Positions 8,019 to 17,107 of a stretch of 63,293 nt of DNA are shown piece after piece (positions within the stretch are counted from its first letter, which is position 1; each line of letters opens with the position of its first letter). The notes beneath the pieces are model-generated. The model saw only the letters and a list, made by a program, of their open reading frames with translations, was not told the DNA's origin and did not search any database. The position numbers and the translations under genes are program-made. Source of the DNA: Mycobacterium sp. 852002-51057_SCH5723018. Its GTDB lineage: Bacteria; Actinomycetota; Actinomycetes; Mycobacteriales; Mycobacteriaceae. The stretch covers positions 1 through 63,293 of the forward strand of contig NZ_LZIR01000029.1 in the NCBI RefSeq assembly GCF_001667035.1, in the 5' to 3' direction.

Positions 8019-9989
8019 CTACTTCGCGGCCTTGATCGCGTCGAACACGCCGGGGTCCAGCAGCGTCGACGTATCACCCAACTCGCGGTTTTCGGCGATA
8101 TCGCGCAGCAGCCTGCGCATGATCTTGCCGCTGCGGGTCTTGGGCAGCTCGGGCACCACGTGGACCTCACGCGGCTTCGCGATGGGCGAGATCTCGCGGG
8201 CAACCTCGACGCGCAACTCGTCGACGATCCCGTCGTGCACCTCGAAGTCGGCGCACAAGACGACGAACGCGCAGATGGCCTGTCCGGTGGTGTCATCGGT
8301 CTTGCCCACCACGGCCGCCTCGGCCACCGCGACATGGCCGACCAGCGCCGACTCCACCTCTGCGGTCGAGAGCCGATGTCCTGACACGTTCATCACGTCG
8401 TCGATGCGGCCCACCACCCAGATGGCGCCGTCGGCGTCGTAGTAGGCGCTGTCGCCAGCGAAGTACCAGCCCTGCTCACCGAACCGGGACCAGTAGGTCT
8501 CGACGTAGCGCTCCGGGTCGCCCCAAATGCCACGCAGCATGGACGGCCACGGCTGGTCCAGGACCAGGTAGCCGGTGACGTGCTCGCCCTTGTGGGCGCC
8601 CGGCGACAGTTGATCGCCGTGGTCGTCGACGATCTTCGCCGAGATGCCCGGCAACGCTCTCATCGCCGAACCAGGTTTGGCCGCAGCGACTCCGGGCAGC
8701 GGGGTGATCATCGCGGCACCCGTTTCGGTCTGCCACCAGGTGTCGACGACCGGCACGCTGTCGGCGCCGATCACCTTGCGATACCAGCGCCACGCTTCCG
8801 GGTTGATCGGTTCGCCGACCGACCCCAGCAGTCGCAGACTCGACAGGTCGTGCGCGTCGGGGATCTCCCGCCCCCACTTCATGAAGGTGCGGATGAGCGT
8901 GGGCGCAGTGTAATAGATTGTCACGCCGTGCTTTTCGACGATTTCGAAATGTCGGTGCTGGGTTGGTGAGTCGGGGGTGCCCTCATAGAGGACCTCGGTG
9001 ACCCCGTTCGACAGCGGGCCGTAGACACCGTAGGTGTGTCCCGTGACCCAGCCGATGTCGGCGGTGCACCAAAACACGTCGCTCTCGGGCTTGATGTCGA
9101 AGACGTAGTAGTGCGTGTAGGAGCACTGGGTCAGGTAGCCGCCGCTGGTGTGGACGATGCCCTTGGGCTTGCCGGTGGTGCCCGAGGTGTACAGCAGGAA
9201 GAGCGGCTGCTCGGCGTCGAACGCCTCGGGGGTGTGTTCGGCGGACGCCGCGTCGACGACGTCGTGCCACCACAGGTCGCGGTCGTCGTTCCACGGCACG
9301 TCAATTCCGGTGCGGCGCACCACCAGAACGTGCTCGACGGGGCTGTCGCCGTCGGGACCGGAAGCCGTGTCATCAATGGCCTCGTCGGCCGCCTCCTTCA
9401 GCGGCGCCGGCTTGCCGCGGCGGAACTGCCCGTCGCTGGTGATCAGCAGCTTGGCCTGGGCGTCGGCGATGCGGGCGCGCAGTGCCTTCGCGGTGAAGCC
9501 GGCGAAGACGACGCTGTGCATGATGCCAAGGCGCGCGCAGGCGAGCATGGCGATCACCGCCTCGGGGATCAACGGCATGTAGATGGCGACCCGGTCGCCG
9601 GCGACCAGACCCAGGTCGGTCAGCGCGTTGGCCGCCTTGCACACTTCGGCCTGCAGGTCGGAATAGGTCAGGCTGCGGCTGTCGCCGACGGGTTCGCCCT
9701 CCCAGTGGATGGCGACCCGATCGCCGTGGCCGGCCTCGACGTGGCGGTCGACGCAGTTGTACGCGACGTTGAGCTTGCCGTCGCCGAACCACTTGGCGAA
9801 CGGCGCCTGCGACCAGTCCAGCACCTCGGTGAACGGCGTTGACCAGGTGAGCCGGTTGGCCTGCTTGGCCCAGAACGCCAGCCGGTCCTTCTCAGCCTCG
9901 TGGTAGAGCTCCTCACCGGCGTTGGCCTGCTCGGCGAACTGCGCCGGCGGCGGATACGACGACGGTCCCTCGGTGTGGGTGGCGGTCAC
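8019..9989 (-). CDS. acsA: Acetyl-CoA synthetase
   Basis: 656 residues, full length for AMP-forming acetyl-CoA synthetase (Rv3667). It activates acetate with ATP and CoA. The adenylation P-loop is YTSGTTGKPKG, and the hinge and C-terminal domain carry GRIDDVMNVSGHRLSTAE. K622 in KTRSGKIMRR is the lysine acetylated and inactivated by the cAMP-dependent acetyltransferase in mycobacteria, which links this enzyme to cAMP signalling and Crp. Monocistronic; convergent with the serine protease gene. Confidence 0.97.
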   Translation of the reverse strand: MTATHTEGPSSYPPPAQFAEQANAGEELYHEAEKDRLAFWAKQANRLTWSTPFTEVLDWSQAPFAKWFGDGKLNVAYNCVDRHVEAGHGDRVAIHWEGEPVGDSRSLTYSDLQAEVCKAANALTDLGLVAGDRVAIYMPLIPEAVIAMLACARLGIMHSVVFAGFTAKALRARIADAQAKLLITSDGQFRRGKPAPLKEAADEAIDDTASGPDGDSPVEHVLVVRRTGIDVPWNDDRDLWWHDVVDAASAEHTPEAFDAEQPLFLLYTSGTTGKPKGIVHTSGGYLTQCSYTHYYVFDIKPESDVFWCTADIGWVTGHTYGVYGPLSNGVTEVLYEGTPDSPTQHRHFEIVEKHGVTIYYTAPTLIRTFMKWGREIPDAHDLSSLRLLGSVGEPINPEAWRWYRKVIGADSVPVVDTWWQTETGAAMITPLPGVAAAKPGSAMRALPGISAKIVDDHGDQLSPGAHKGEHVTGYLVLDQPWPSMLRGIWGDPERYVETYWSRFGEQGWYFAGDSAYYDADGAIWVVGRIDDVMNVSGHRLSTAEVESALVGHVAVAEAAVVGKTDDTTGQAICAFVVLCADFEVHDGIVDELRVEVAREISPIAKPREVHVVPELPKTRSGKIMRRLLRDIAENRELGDTSTLLDPGVFDAIKAAK

Positions 9990-10095
9990 TGGTTCCTCCT
10001 AGGCGTCGAGGATCGTCAACCGTCAGAGAGCCTAACCCTGCAAGGTGAAGAGACGCGCTCCGATCCCGGGTCAAAAGTGTCGCTATGCCGAATAA

Positions 10096-10230
10096 GCCGT
10101 CGTGGAGGGCACGGCCGTCGACGCCGCCGGCAACTCATGCCCCACCTACACCGGGTCGGCCGTCACCTCTACCGTGCCGGCCACCATCGACGCCTGCCAG
10201 CTGCAGGTGCATCCGGTCACCGCGGGCTGA
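10096..10230 (+). pseudogene. Possible 3' remnant of a lost coding sequence
   Basis: A 44-codon open stretch lies between in-frame stops at 10093 and 10228. About 39 of its 42 central codons end in G or C, the pattern of real genes in this genome. The peptide contains GNSCPTYTGSAVTSTVPATI and a second cysteine, like the end of a secreted protein. There is no usable start and nothing coding-like upstream in this frame. I do not recognise the parent gene. It lies between acsA and the proline-rich membrane protein. Confidence 0.35.
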
Positions 10231-10258
10231 TCAACACCGCACGGGTGACTAGCCCTCT

Positions 10259-11107
10259 TTAGCCCTCTTTGGCCAAGCAGTAGACACGTGGGGGAATCGG
10301 GAACGCCCTGGCCGTCATCCCGGGCGGGCACAGCGTTTCGTCCGTGCTGCCGTCGATGCGCTTGTCGACCCTGAACTTTGCGTATCGCGCATTGGCGCAA
10401 TCAGTCGGCGTCCACGTCTTCGTCGTGTTGGCGTCAGTCCTCAGGTAGCACTGGCCTTGTTGCAGGTTGAGTGCAAAGCACAGCGTGAAGGATTCGTTGG
10501 TGAGGCGCGCGTAGACAGAGCCATCTCGTTTGCCGTCCGGGCAGGTCGCTGTCGGCCCGCCTTTGGCGGCGAGCTCATAGGTCGCCACCGGGTCAGTGCA
10601 GCTCTCGGGCGCGCCGTTGAGAGAACCAATGCCCAATTCGAATTCGCCGAAACACCGGCCGATCTCGGGCGTTGGGGCTTCGGTGGACGGATGCGACCGA
10701 TCGGCACCCGGCAATCCTTGCGGCCGCTCGGAATTGACGCGAGCGAGGTTCCCGACGATCCCCACCCCGCCCAACGTCAGCAGCAGCGCACCGATGATGA
10801 TCAGCGCGGTGCCCGACTGTCCCGTTCGGCGCCGCGGTGGCAGTCCGGGTGGGTAACCCGGATAGGGGAAACCGGGATACGGGCCCGGATATCCCATCGG
10901 TGGCGGCGGCGGGTACGGATAGCCGGGGGGCACCGGAGGGGGCGTGCCGTATGGCGGTGGGTACGGACCGGGACGCTGACGACTCCGTGAGCGCTGCACC
11001 AGCCCGATCACCAGGCAGACCAACCCGATAACGGGAATGCCGAACATCGCCGCCAGATAACCCGCGTGAACCTGGGATTCATGCGAGGCGAGATACGCGG
11101 CCGTCAC
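10259..11107 (-). CDS. Proline/tyrosine-rich membrane protein with cysteine-rich C-terminal domain
   Basis: 282 residues from GTG 11107 (AGGA ribosome site); ATG 11047 is the alternative. One membrane segment (about 18-40) is followed by a Pro-Tyr-Gly-rich stretch with repeated YPPPYG/PGYP units, a second membrane segment (TALIIIGALLLTLGGVGIVG), and about 150 exported residues with spaced cysteines. That domain loosely resembles the LppU/SCO3897 family, a tentative match. Longer starts would overlap the divergent dppA gene. No M. tuberculosis gene is known here. The stop codon falls in a 10-base tandem duplication (AGCCCTCTTT twice, 10251-10270). Function unknown. Confidence 0.7.
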   Translation of the reverse strand: MTAAYLASHESQVHAGYLAAMFGIPVIGLVCLVIGLVQRSRSRQRPGPYPPPYGTPPPVPPGYPYPPPPPMGYPGPYPGFPYPGYPPGLPPRRRTGQSGTALIIIGALLLTLGGVGIVGNLARVNSERPQGLPGADRSHPSTEAPTPEIGRCFGEFELGIGSLNGAPESCTDPVATYELAAKGGPTATCPDGKRDGSVYARLTNESFTLCFALNLQQGQCYLRTDANTTKTWTPTDCANARYAKFRVDKRIDGSTDETLCPPGMTARAFPIPPRVYCLAKEG

Positions 11108-11186
11108 ACCGGCGATCCTAGGTTGGGAGGACCCGACCCGGCACTTCACCGCCGCTCGACGCCCGGCAGGCCCTAGGGTCGCTGGC

Positions 11187-12800
11187 ATGCGTCGGATGCG
11201 GGTGGGGGCACTGGTGGCCGCCGGCATGCTGGCGGCCGCATCGCTGGTTGGTTGCGGCGGCGGCATCTTGAGTCCCGATCTGGTGCTGGTCAACGGCGGC
11301 GAACCGCCCTACCCGTTGGTCCCGACGAGCACCAACGACAGCAACGGCGGACGGATCCTCGATCGACTCTTCGCGGGACTGGTCTCCTACGACGCGGCGG
11401 GAAACACCGCGAACGAGGTCGCCCAGTCGATCGACACCACCGACAACGTCAACTACCGGATAGTGCTCAAGCCGGGCTGGAAGTTCACCGACGGCTCGCC
11501 GGTGACGGCCCACTCGTTCGTCGACGCGTGGAACTACGGCGCACTGAGCACCAACGCCCAACTGCAGCAAAGCTTTTTCAGCCCGATCGACGGCTTCGAC
11601 GAGGTGTCCACCGCAGATACAAAGCGGACCACCATGTCCGGACTGCAGGTGGTCAACGACCTCGAGTTCACGGTGCGGGTGAAGGCGCCGACCATCGACT
11701 TCCTGTTACGACTGGGCCACAGCGCGTTCTATCCCTTGCCTGACATCGCGTTTCGCGACATGACGGCGTTCGGCCGCAACCCGATCGGCAACGGCCCCTA
11801 CCAGCTGGCCGACGGCCCGGATGGCCCGGCATGGGAACACAACGTCAAGATCGACCTGCGGGCCAACCCCGACTATCACGGCAACCGCAGGCCCCACAAC
11901 AAGGGCATCAGGTTCGAGTTCTACTCCAACCTTGACACCGCCTACGCAGACCTGCTGTCAGGCAATCTCGATGTCCTGGACACGATTCCGCCGAGCGCGC
12001 TGCCAGTCTACAAGCGCGACCTGGTCGACAACGTCACCAGCGGGCCGGTGGCGGTCAAGCACAGCCTCGACACCCCGCTGCGTCTCCCGCATTTCGGCGG
12101 CGAGGAAGGGCGCCTACGGCGGCTCGCGCTGTCGGCCGCCGTCAACCGCGCGGAGATCTGCAACCACATCTTCCTGGCCACCCGTACCCCGTCGCGGGAC
12201 TTCACGGCCCGGTCGCTGCCGGGTTTCGACCCGAACCTGCCGGGCGCCGACGTGTTGAACTTCGATCCTGAACGCGCCCGGCAACTTTGGGCGCAGGCCA
12301 ACGCGATTTCGGTGTGGAGTGGCCAATATGCGATCGCCTACAACGCCGACGCCGGAAATCAGGAGTGGGTGGACGCGGTGGCCAACAGCATCAAGAACAC
12401 GCTGGGCATCGACGCGGTCGGCGCGCCGCAGCCGACCTTCGCCGGGTTCCGCACCGAGATCACCAACCACACGATTTCGACGGCCTTCCGCGCCGCATGG
12501 CAGGGCGACTACCCGTCGATGATCGAGTTCCTCGCCCCGCTGTTTGCCACCGGGGCGGGTTCCAACGACGTCGGCTACTCCAACCCCGAGTTCGATGCGT
12601 CGCTGGCGAGCGCCGAGGCCGCAGCGACCATTCCGCAATCGGATGCCCTGGCCAACTCCGCACAACGAATCCTGTTCCACGACATGCCGGTTATCCCGCT
12701 GTGGGACGACATCGGCGTGGTGGGGTGGTCGATGCAAGTCAAGAACGTCCGCGTCACCTGGAACGGCCTGCCCGACTACGAGAACATTGTGAAGGGCTGA
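11187..12800 (+). CDS. dppA: Dipeptide ABC transporter, substrate-binding lipoprotein
   Basis: 537-residue family-5 solute-binding protein. The signal peptide ends in lipobox SLVGC with lipidated C23, so it is anchored outside the membrane. The binding core includes GWKFTDGSPVTAHSFVDAWN, typical of oligopeptide binders. First gene of dppABCD; dppB starts one base after its stop. In M. tuberculosis the Dpp system imports peptides and contributes to heme uptake. Identification rests on family features and gene order. Confidence 0.95.
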   Translation: MRRMRVGALVAAGMLAAASLVGCGGGILSPDLVLVNGGEPPYPLVPTSTNDSNGGRILDRLFAGLVSYDAAGNTANEVAQSIDTTDNVNYRIVLKPGWKFTDGSPVTAHSFVDAWNYGALSTNAQLQQSFFSPIDGFDEVSTADTKRTTMSGLQVVNDLEFTVRVKAPTIDFLLRLGHSAFYPLPDIAFRDMTAFGRNPIGNGPYQLADGPDGPAWEHNVKIDLRANPDYHGNRRPHNKGIRFEFYSNLDTAYADLLSGNLDVLDTIPPSALPVYKRDLVDNVTSGPVAVKHSLDTPLRLPHFGGEEGRLRRLALSAAVNRAEICNHIFLATRTPSRDFTARSLPGFDPNLPGADVLNFDPERARQLWAQANAISVWSGQYAIAYNADAGNQEWVDAVANSIKNTLGIDAVGAPQPTFAGFRTEITNHTISTAFRAAWQGDYPSMIEFLAPLFATGAGSNDVGYSNPEFDASLASAEAAATIPQSDALANSAQRILFHDMPVIPLWDDIGVVGWSMQVKNVRVTWNGLPDYENIVKG

Positions 12801-12801
12801 G

Positions 12802-13728
12802 ATGGGCTGGTACATCGCGCGCCGAATCGCCATCATGGTGCCGGTCTTCCTCGGTGCCACATTGCTGATCTACGGCTTGGTGTTCCTGTTGCCCGGGGAC
12901 CCGGTGGCGGCGATGGCGGGGGACCGTCCGCTGACTCCCGCGGTGGCCGCGGCGCTGCGCGCCCGTTACCACCTCGACGATCCCTTCATCGTCCAGTACC
13001 TGCGCTACCTGGGCGGCATCCTGCACGGCGACCTGGGCCGCTCCTACTCCGGCTTGCCCGTGAGCGCCGTTCTGGCGCACGCCTTTCCGGTCACCATCAG
13101 GCTGGCTCTGATCGCGGTGGCGGTGGAAGCCGTGCTGGGCATCGGCTTTGGCGTGATCGCCGGCCTGCGTGAGGGCGGGATCTTCGACTCCACGGTGCTG
13201 ATCGCGGGCCTGGTCATCGTCGCGATCCCGATCTTCGTCCTGGGCTTTCTGGCGCAGTTCGTGTTCGGTGTCCGGCTCGGTATCGCGCCCGTCACGGTCG
13301 GGGACCGGGCGAGCTTCGCGCGGTTGCTGCTGCCCGGAATCGTCTTGGGTTCGGTCTCATTCGCGTACGTCGTGCGGCTGACCCGGTCGGCTGTGGCCGC
13401 CAACGCGCACGCCGACTACGTCCGCACCGCCACCGCCAAGGGTCTGTCACGACGACGCGTGGTGACGGTCCACATCCTGCGCAACTCGCTGATTCCGGTG
13501 GTGACCTTCCTCGGCGCCGACCTGGGTGCGCTGATGGGCGGAGCGATCGTGACGGAGGGCATCTTCAACATTCACGGTGTCGGTGGTGTGTTGTACCAAG
13601 CGGTCACCAGGCAGGAGGCGCCGACGGTGGTGTCCATCGTGACGGTGCTGGTGCTGATCTATCTGATCGCCAACCTGGCGGTGGACCTGCTGTACGGCGT
13701 CCTCGATCCGCGGATTCGATATGGCTGA
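12802..13728 (+). CDS. dppB: Dipeptide ABC transporter permease DppB
   Basis: 308 residues with about six membrane helices. The permease signature, including the EAA-type loop near ADYVRTATAKGLSRRRVVTV, contacts the ATPase. The N-terminus MGWYIARRIAIMVPVFLGAT is typical of DppB/OppB. Its stop overlaps the dppC start by 8 bases, giving translational coupling. It forms the translocation pore with DppC. Confidence 0.95.
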   Translation: MGWYIARRIAIMVPVFLGATLLIYGLVFLLPGDPVAAMAGDRPLTPAVAAALRARYHLDDPFIVQYLRYLGGILHGDLGRSYSGLPVSAVLAHAFPVTIRLALIAVAVEAVLGIGFGVIAGLREGGIFDSTVLIAGLVIVAIPIFVLGFLAQFVFGVRLGIAPVTVGDRASFARLLLPGIVLGSVSFAYVVRLTRSAVAANAHADYVRTATAKGLSRRRVVTVHILRNSLIPVVTFLGADLGALMGGAIVTEGIFNIHGVGGVLYQAVTRQEAPTVVSIVTVLVLIYLIANLAVDLLYGVLDPRIRYG

Positions 13729-14584
13729 GCGACATGGCTTTTGGCGCGACACCTGGCGCAACCTGCGCCGGCGACCAAAGTTCGTCGTCGCGGCCGCGTT
13801 GATCGCGTTCATCCTTCTGGCCGCGATGTTCCCGGCGTTGTTCACGGGGATCGACCCCACCTACGCCGATCCCAGCCAGAGCCTGCTGCCCCCGTCGGGC
13901 GCACACTGGTTCGGCACCGATCTGCAGGGCCACGACATCTACGCGCGCACGGTTTACGGCGCGCGGGCCTCGGTCACCGTGGGGCTGGGCGCCACCCTGC
14001 TGGTGTTCGTCGTCGGCGGGGCGTTGGGCGCGCTCGCCGGCTTCTACGGCGGCTGGATCGACGCGGCGGTCTCCCGTATCACCGACGTCTTCTTCGCGTT
14101 GCCATTGCTGCTGGCCGCCATCGTGATCATGGGGGTGATGCGCCACCGCACGGTGTGGACGGTGATCGCCATCCTGGCGTTGTTCGGCTGGCCGCAGGTC
14201 GCCCGGATCGCTCGCGGCGCGGTGATCGAGGTGCGGGCCAGCGATTATGTGCTCGCGGCGAAAGCGCTGGGGCTGAGGAACTTTCAGATCCTGCTGCGCC
14301 ATGCGCTGCCCAACGCGTTGGGTCCCGTCCTTGCGGTGGCCACCATCGCCCTGGGCGTGTTCATCGTCACCGAGGCGTCGTTGTCCTACCTCGGCGTCGG
14401 GCTGCCGACGTCGGTGGTGTCCTGGGGCGGCGATATCAACCTGGCGCAGAGCCGGTTGCGGTCCGGCTCGCCCATCCTGTTCTATCCGGCCGGCGCGCTG
14501 GCGATCACCGTGCTGGCCTTCATGATGATGGGTGACGCGTTGCGGGATGCCCTGGACCCGTCATCGAGGGCGTGGCGCGCATGA
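13721..14584 (+). CDS. dppC: Dipeptide ABC transporter permease DppC
   Basis: 287 residues with about six membrane helices. The periplasmic N-terminal segment HWFGTDLQGHDIYARTVYGA is diagnostic of DppC/OppC. The EAA loop ASDYVLAAKALGLRNFQILL binds the ATPase. It overlaps dppB upstream (8 bases) and dppD downstream (ATGA). The annotated M. tuberculosis protein is about 20 residues shorter, probably a start-choice difference. Confidence 0.95.
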   Translation: MAERHGFWRDTWRNLRRRPKFVVAAALIAFILLAAMFPALFTGIDPTYADPSQSLLPPSGAHWFGTDLQGHDIYARTVYGARASVTVGLGATLLVFVVGGALGALAGFYGGWIDAAVSRITDVFFALPLLLAAIVIMGVMRHRTVWTVIAILALFGWPQVARIARGAVIEVRASDYVLAAKALGLRNFQILLRHALPNALGPVLAVATIALGVFIVTEASLSYLGVGLPTSVVSWGGDINLAQSRLRSGSPILFYPAGALAITVLAFMMMGDALRDALDPSSRAWRA

Positions 14585-16212
14585 GCGGCACCGGCGAGGC
14601 GCCGCTGCTGTCGGTCGAGGGCCTGGAGGTCAGGTTCGGGGCCCATGCCCCGGCGGTGCGCGGCGTCAATCTGGCTGTGCCCCGCGGCCATACCGTCGCG
14701 GTGGTGGGTGAATCGGGATCGGGGAAATCCACCACCGCCGCCGCGATTCTCGGTCTGCTGCCGCCCGGAGGCCGGATCACGTCCGGCCGCATCGTTTTCG
14801 ACGGGCGCGACATTACCGGGGCCGACCGCCAGCTGCTGCGCTCGCTCCGAGGCCGGGACATCGGCTACGTGCCACAGGACCCGATGACCAACCTCAACCC
14901 CGTCTGGAAGGTGGGCTTTCAGATCCGGGAAGCCTTGCGGGCCAATACCGACGGTCGCGACGCGCGGCGGCGCGCCCTCGAGTTGCTCGCCGAGGCGGCC
15001 ATGCCAGATCCGGTGAAACAGGCCGGCCGCTACCCGCATCAGCTCTCCGGCGGCATGTGTCAGCGTGCGCTGATCGCCATCGGATTGGCGGGCCGGCCCA
15101 AGCTGCTCATTGCCGACGAACCGACCTCCGCGCTCGACGTCACCGTGCAACGACAGGTGCTCGACCATCTGCAGGACCTCACCGACGAACTGGGCACCGC
15201 GCTCCTGCTGATCACCCATGACCTGGCGCTGGCCGCCGAGCGCGCCGAGACCGTCGTTGTCGTCCACCGCGGGGCGGTGGTGGAATCCGGTGCGGCGCAG
15301 GACATCCTGCGCGATCCGCAACACGAATACACCCGGCGTTTGGTGGCCGCCGCCCCGTCGCTGGCCGCGCGGAGCTCACCGAGAATCCAGTCGCGCGCCG
15401 CGAGCCAACCTTCCGGCGACATTCTCGTCGCCTCCGAGCTGACCAAGGTGTTTCGAGAGTCGCACGGGGCGCCTCACTGGCCAGGAAAGCGGCGAGCGGA
15501 GTTTCGTGCCGTCGACGCGGTGTCGTTTCGGCTGCGCCGGGCGAGCACCCTGGCGGTCGCAGGGGAGTCGGGGTCGGGCAAATCGACCATGGCGCGCATG
15601 GTGCTGGGCCTGCTGCAACCCACCTCCGGCAGCGTGGTTTTCGACGGCACCCCAATCACCGGCCCACTAGACCACCGCCGGGCGATGGCCTTCCGCCGGC
15701 GAGTGCAGCCGATATTCCAGAATCCTTACAGCAGTTTGGATCCCATGTATACGGTGTTTCGCGCCATCGAGGAACCGTTGCGGATTCACCGGGTCGGCGA
15801 CGGTAAACAGCGCGAACGGGCGGTGCGCAAGCTCGTGGACCAGGTGGCACTGCCGTCGTCGGTGATGGGCCAGCTGCCTAGGGAGCTGTCGGGCGGTCAG
15901 CGGCAACGGGTGGCGATCGCCCGGGCGCTGGCGCTGCGGCCCGAGGTGCTGGTGTGTGACGAGGCGGTCTCGGCGCTCGACGTTCTGGTGCAGGCGCAGA
16001 TCTTGGATCTGCTCGCGGACCTGCAGGCCGAACTCGGCCTGACCTATCTTTTCATCAGCCATGACCTGGCGGTGATCCGACAGATCGCCGACGAGGTCCT
16101 GGTGATGCGCGCCGGCCGGGTGGTGGAGCAGGCGCCCACCGAGGAGCTGTTCACCCGACCCGGCCACGACTACACCCGCCAGCTGCTGGAGGCCATCCCC
16201 CGGCCATCCTGA
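14581..16212 (+). CDS. dppD: Dipeptide ABC transporter, fused double ATPase DppD
   Basis: 543 residues with two complete ABC ATPase domains in one chain, equivalent to DppD plus DppF. Domain 1: Walker A GESGSGKST (43-51), signature LSGGMCQRA, Walker B LLIADEPTSALD. Domain 2: Walker A at about 328-336, signature LSGGQRQRVAIA, Walker B VLVCDEAVSALD. ATG 14581 overlaps the dppC stop as ATGA; an in-frame GTG at 14572 is less likely. It powers transport through DppBC. Confidence 0.95.
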   Translation: MSGTGEAPLLSVEGLEVRFGAHAPAVRGVNLAVPRGHTVAVVGESGSGKSTTAAAILGLLPPGGRITSGRIVFDGRDITGADRQLLRSLRGRDIGYVPQDPMTNLNPVWKVGFQIREALRANTDGRDARRRALELLAEAAMPDPVKQAGRYPHQLSGGMCQRALIAIGLAGRPKLLIADEPTSALDVTVQRQVLDHLQDLTDELGTALLLITHDLALAAERAETVVVVHRGAVVESGAAQDILRDPQHEYTRRLVAAAPSLAARSSPRIQSRAASQPSGDILVASELTKVFRESHGAPHWPGKRRAEFRAVDAVSFRLRRASTLAVAGESGSGKSTMARMVLGLLQPTSGSVVFDGTPITGPLDHRRAMAFRRRVQPIFQNPYSSLDPMYTVFRAIEEPLRIHRVGDGKQRERAVRKLVDQVALPSSVMGQLPRELSGGQRQRVAIARALALRPEVLVCDEAVSALDVLVQAQILDLLADLQAELGLTYLFISHDLAVIRQIADEVLVMRAGRVVEQAPTEELFTRPGHDYTRQLLEAIPRPS

Positions 16213-16247
16213 GCCGTCCGGTACCCCCGGAGATAGGTTGACAACCT

Positions 16248-17018
16248 GTGACCGATGACCCGCTGGCCCCGCTGATGGAGCTGCCCGGCGTCGCCGAGGC
16301 CAGCGACAGGGCTCGCGACGCGCTGGGCCGCGCGCATCGCCACCGGGCCAACCTGCGGGGCTGGCCGGTGACCGCCGCCGAGGCGGCGTTGCGGGCGGCG
16401 CGCGCCTCGTCGGTGCTCGATGGCGGTCCGGTGCGGCTGGAGGACCTGGCCGACGCCGCCTTGCCGAATGGGGGTGTCAGTGATCCGGTGTTCGGCGGCG
16501 CGCTGAGGGTGGCGCAGGCGCTGGAGGGCGGCGGGGGCCCCGTCGTTGGGATATGGCAGCGGGCGCCGCTGCAGGCGCTGGCCCGTCTGCATGTGCTGGC
16601 GGCGGCCGATCTGGTCGACGAAGAGCGGCTGGGCCGCCCGCGCGGCGACGCCGAGGTGGGGCCCCGGCTGGAGTTGCTGGCGGAGTTGGTGACCGGACGC
16701 ACCCGCGCGCCGGCGCCGGTGGTGGCCGCGGTCGCACATGGAGAACTGCTGACGCTGAGGCCGTTTGGCAGTGCGGACGGCGTGGTGGCGCGCGCCGTGT
16801 CGCGGCTGGTGACCATCGCCAGCGGACTGGATCCGCACGGATTGGGTGTGCCCGAGGTGAGTTGGATGCGCCAGCCCGCGGATTACCGCGCTGCCGCGTT
16901 AGGGTTCGCCGCGGGCACGCGCGACGGGGTCGGCGCCTGGCTGGTGCTGTGTTGCCGGGCGATGCGAGCCGGCGCGCAGGAGGCGATGACGATCGCGGAG
17001 TCGCTCGGAAAACGGTAG
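16248..17018 (+). CDS. Conserved actinobacterial protein with a degenerate Fic-like motif (Rv3662c-like)
   Basis: 256 residues, the same length as Rv3662c; mostly helical, cytoplasmic, alanine-rich. Residues around 165-185 read AHGELLTLRPFGSADGVVAR, which can be lined up with the Fic motif HPFxxGNGRxxR. P, F, one G and the last R are kept, but the catalytic His is R and the N and first R are lost. If the alignment is right, this is a Fic-fold protein without normal AMPylation chemistry. GTG start; it follows dppD by 35 bases and may be co-transcribed. Function unknown. Confidence 0.75.
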   Translation: MTDDPLAPLMELPGVAEASDRARDALGRAHRHRANLRGWPVTAAEAALRAARASSVLDGGPVRLEDLADAALPNGGVSDPVFGGALRVAQALEGGGGPVVGIWQRAPLQALARLHVLAAADLVDEERLGRPRGDAEVGPRLELLAELVTGRTRAPAPVVAAVAHGELLTLRPFGSADGVVARAVSRLVTIASGLDPHGLGVPEVSWMRQPADYRAAALGFAAGTRDGVGAWLVLCCRAMRAGAQEAMTIAESLGKR

Positions 17019-17052
17019 CCAACAGCGCCCGAAAACGGTGTGGCACAAATGT

Positions 17053-17095
17053 AAAGCGGGCGGCGTCCCGAAATATTCGGTCCGCCGCCCGCTAA
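17053..17095. terminator. Long hairpin between convergent genes
   Basis: AGCGGGCGGCG (17055-17065) and CGCCGCCCGCT (17083-17093) form a perfect 11-bp stem, with an inner CCGAA/TTCGG stem. On the minus strand it is followed by TTTACATTTGTG, a weak U-rich tail, so it best fits a terminator for leftward transcripts. It may also stop transcription from the gene ending at 17018. Confidence 0.65.
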
Positions 17096-17107
17096 CACGG
17101 AACTCGG

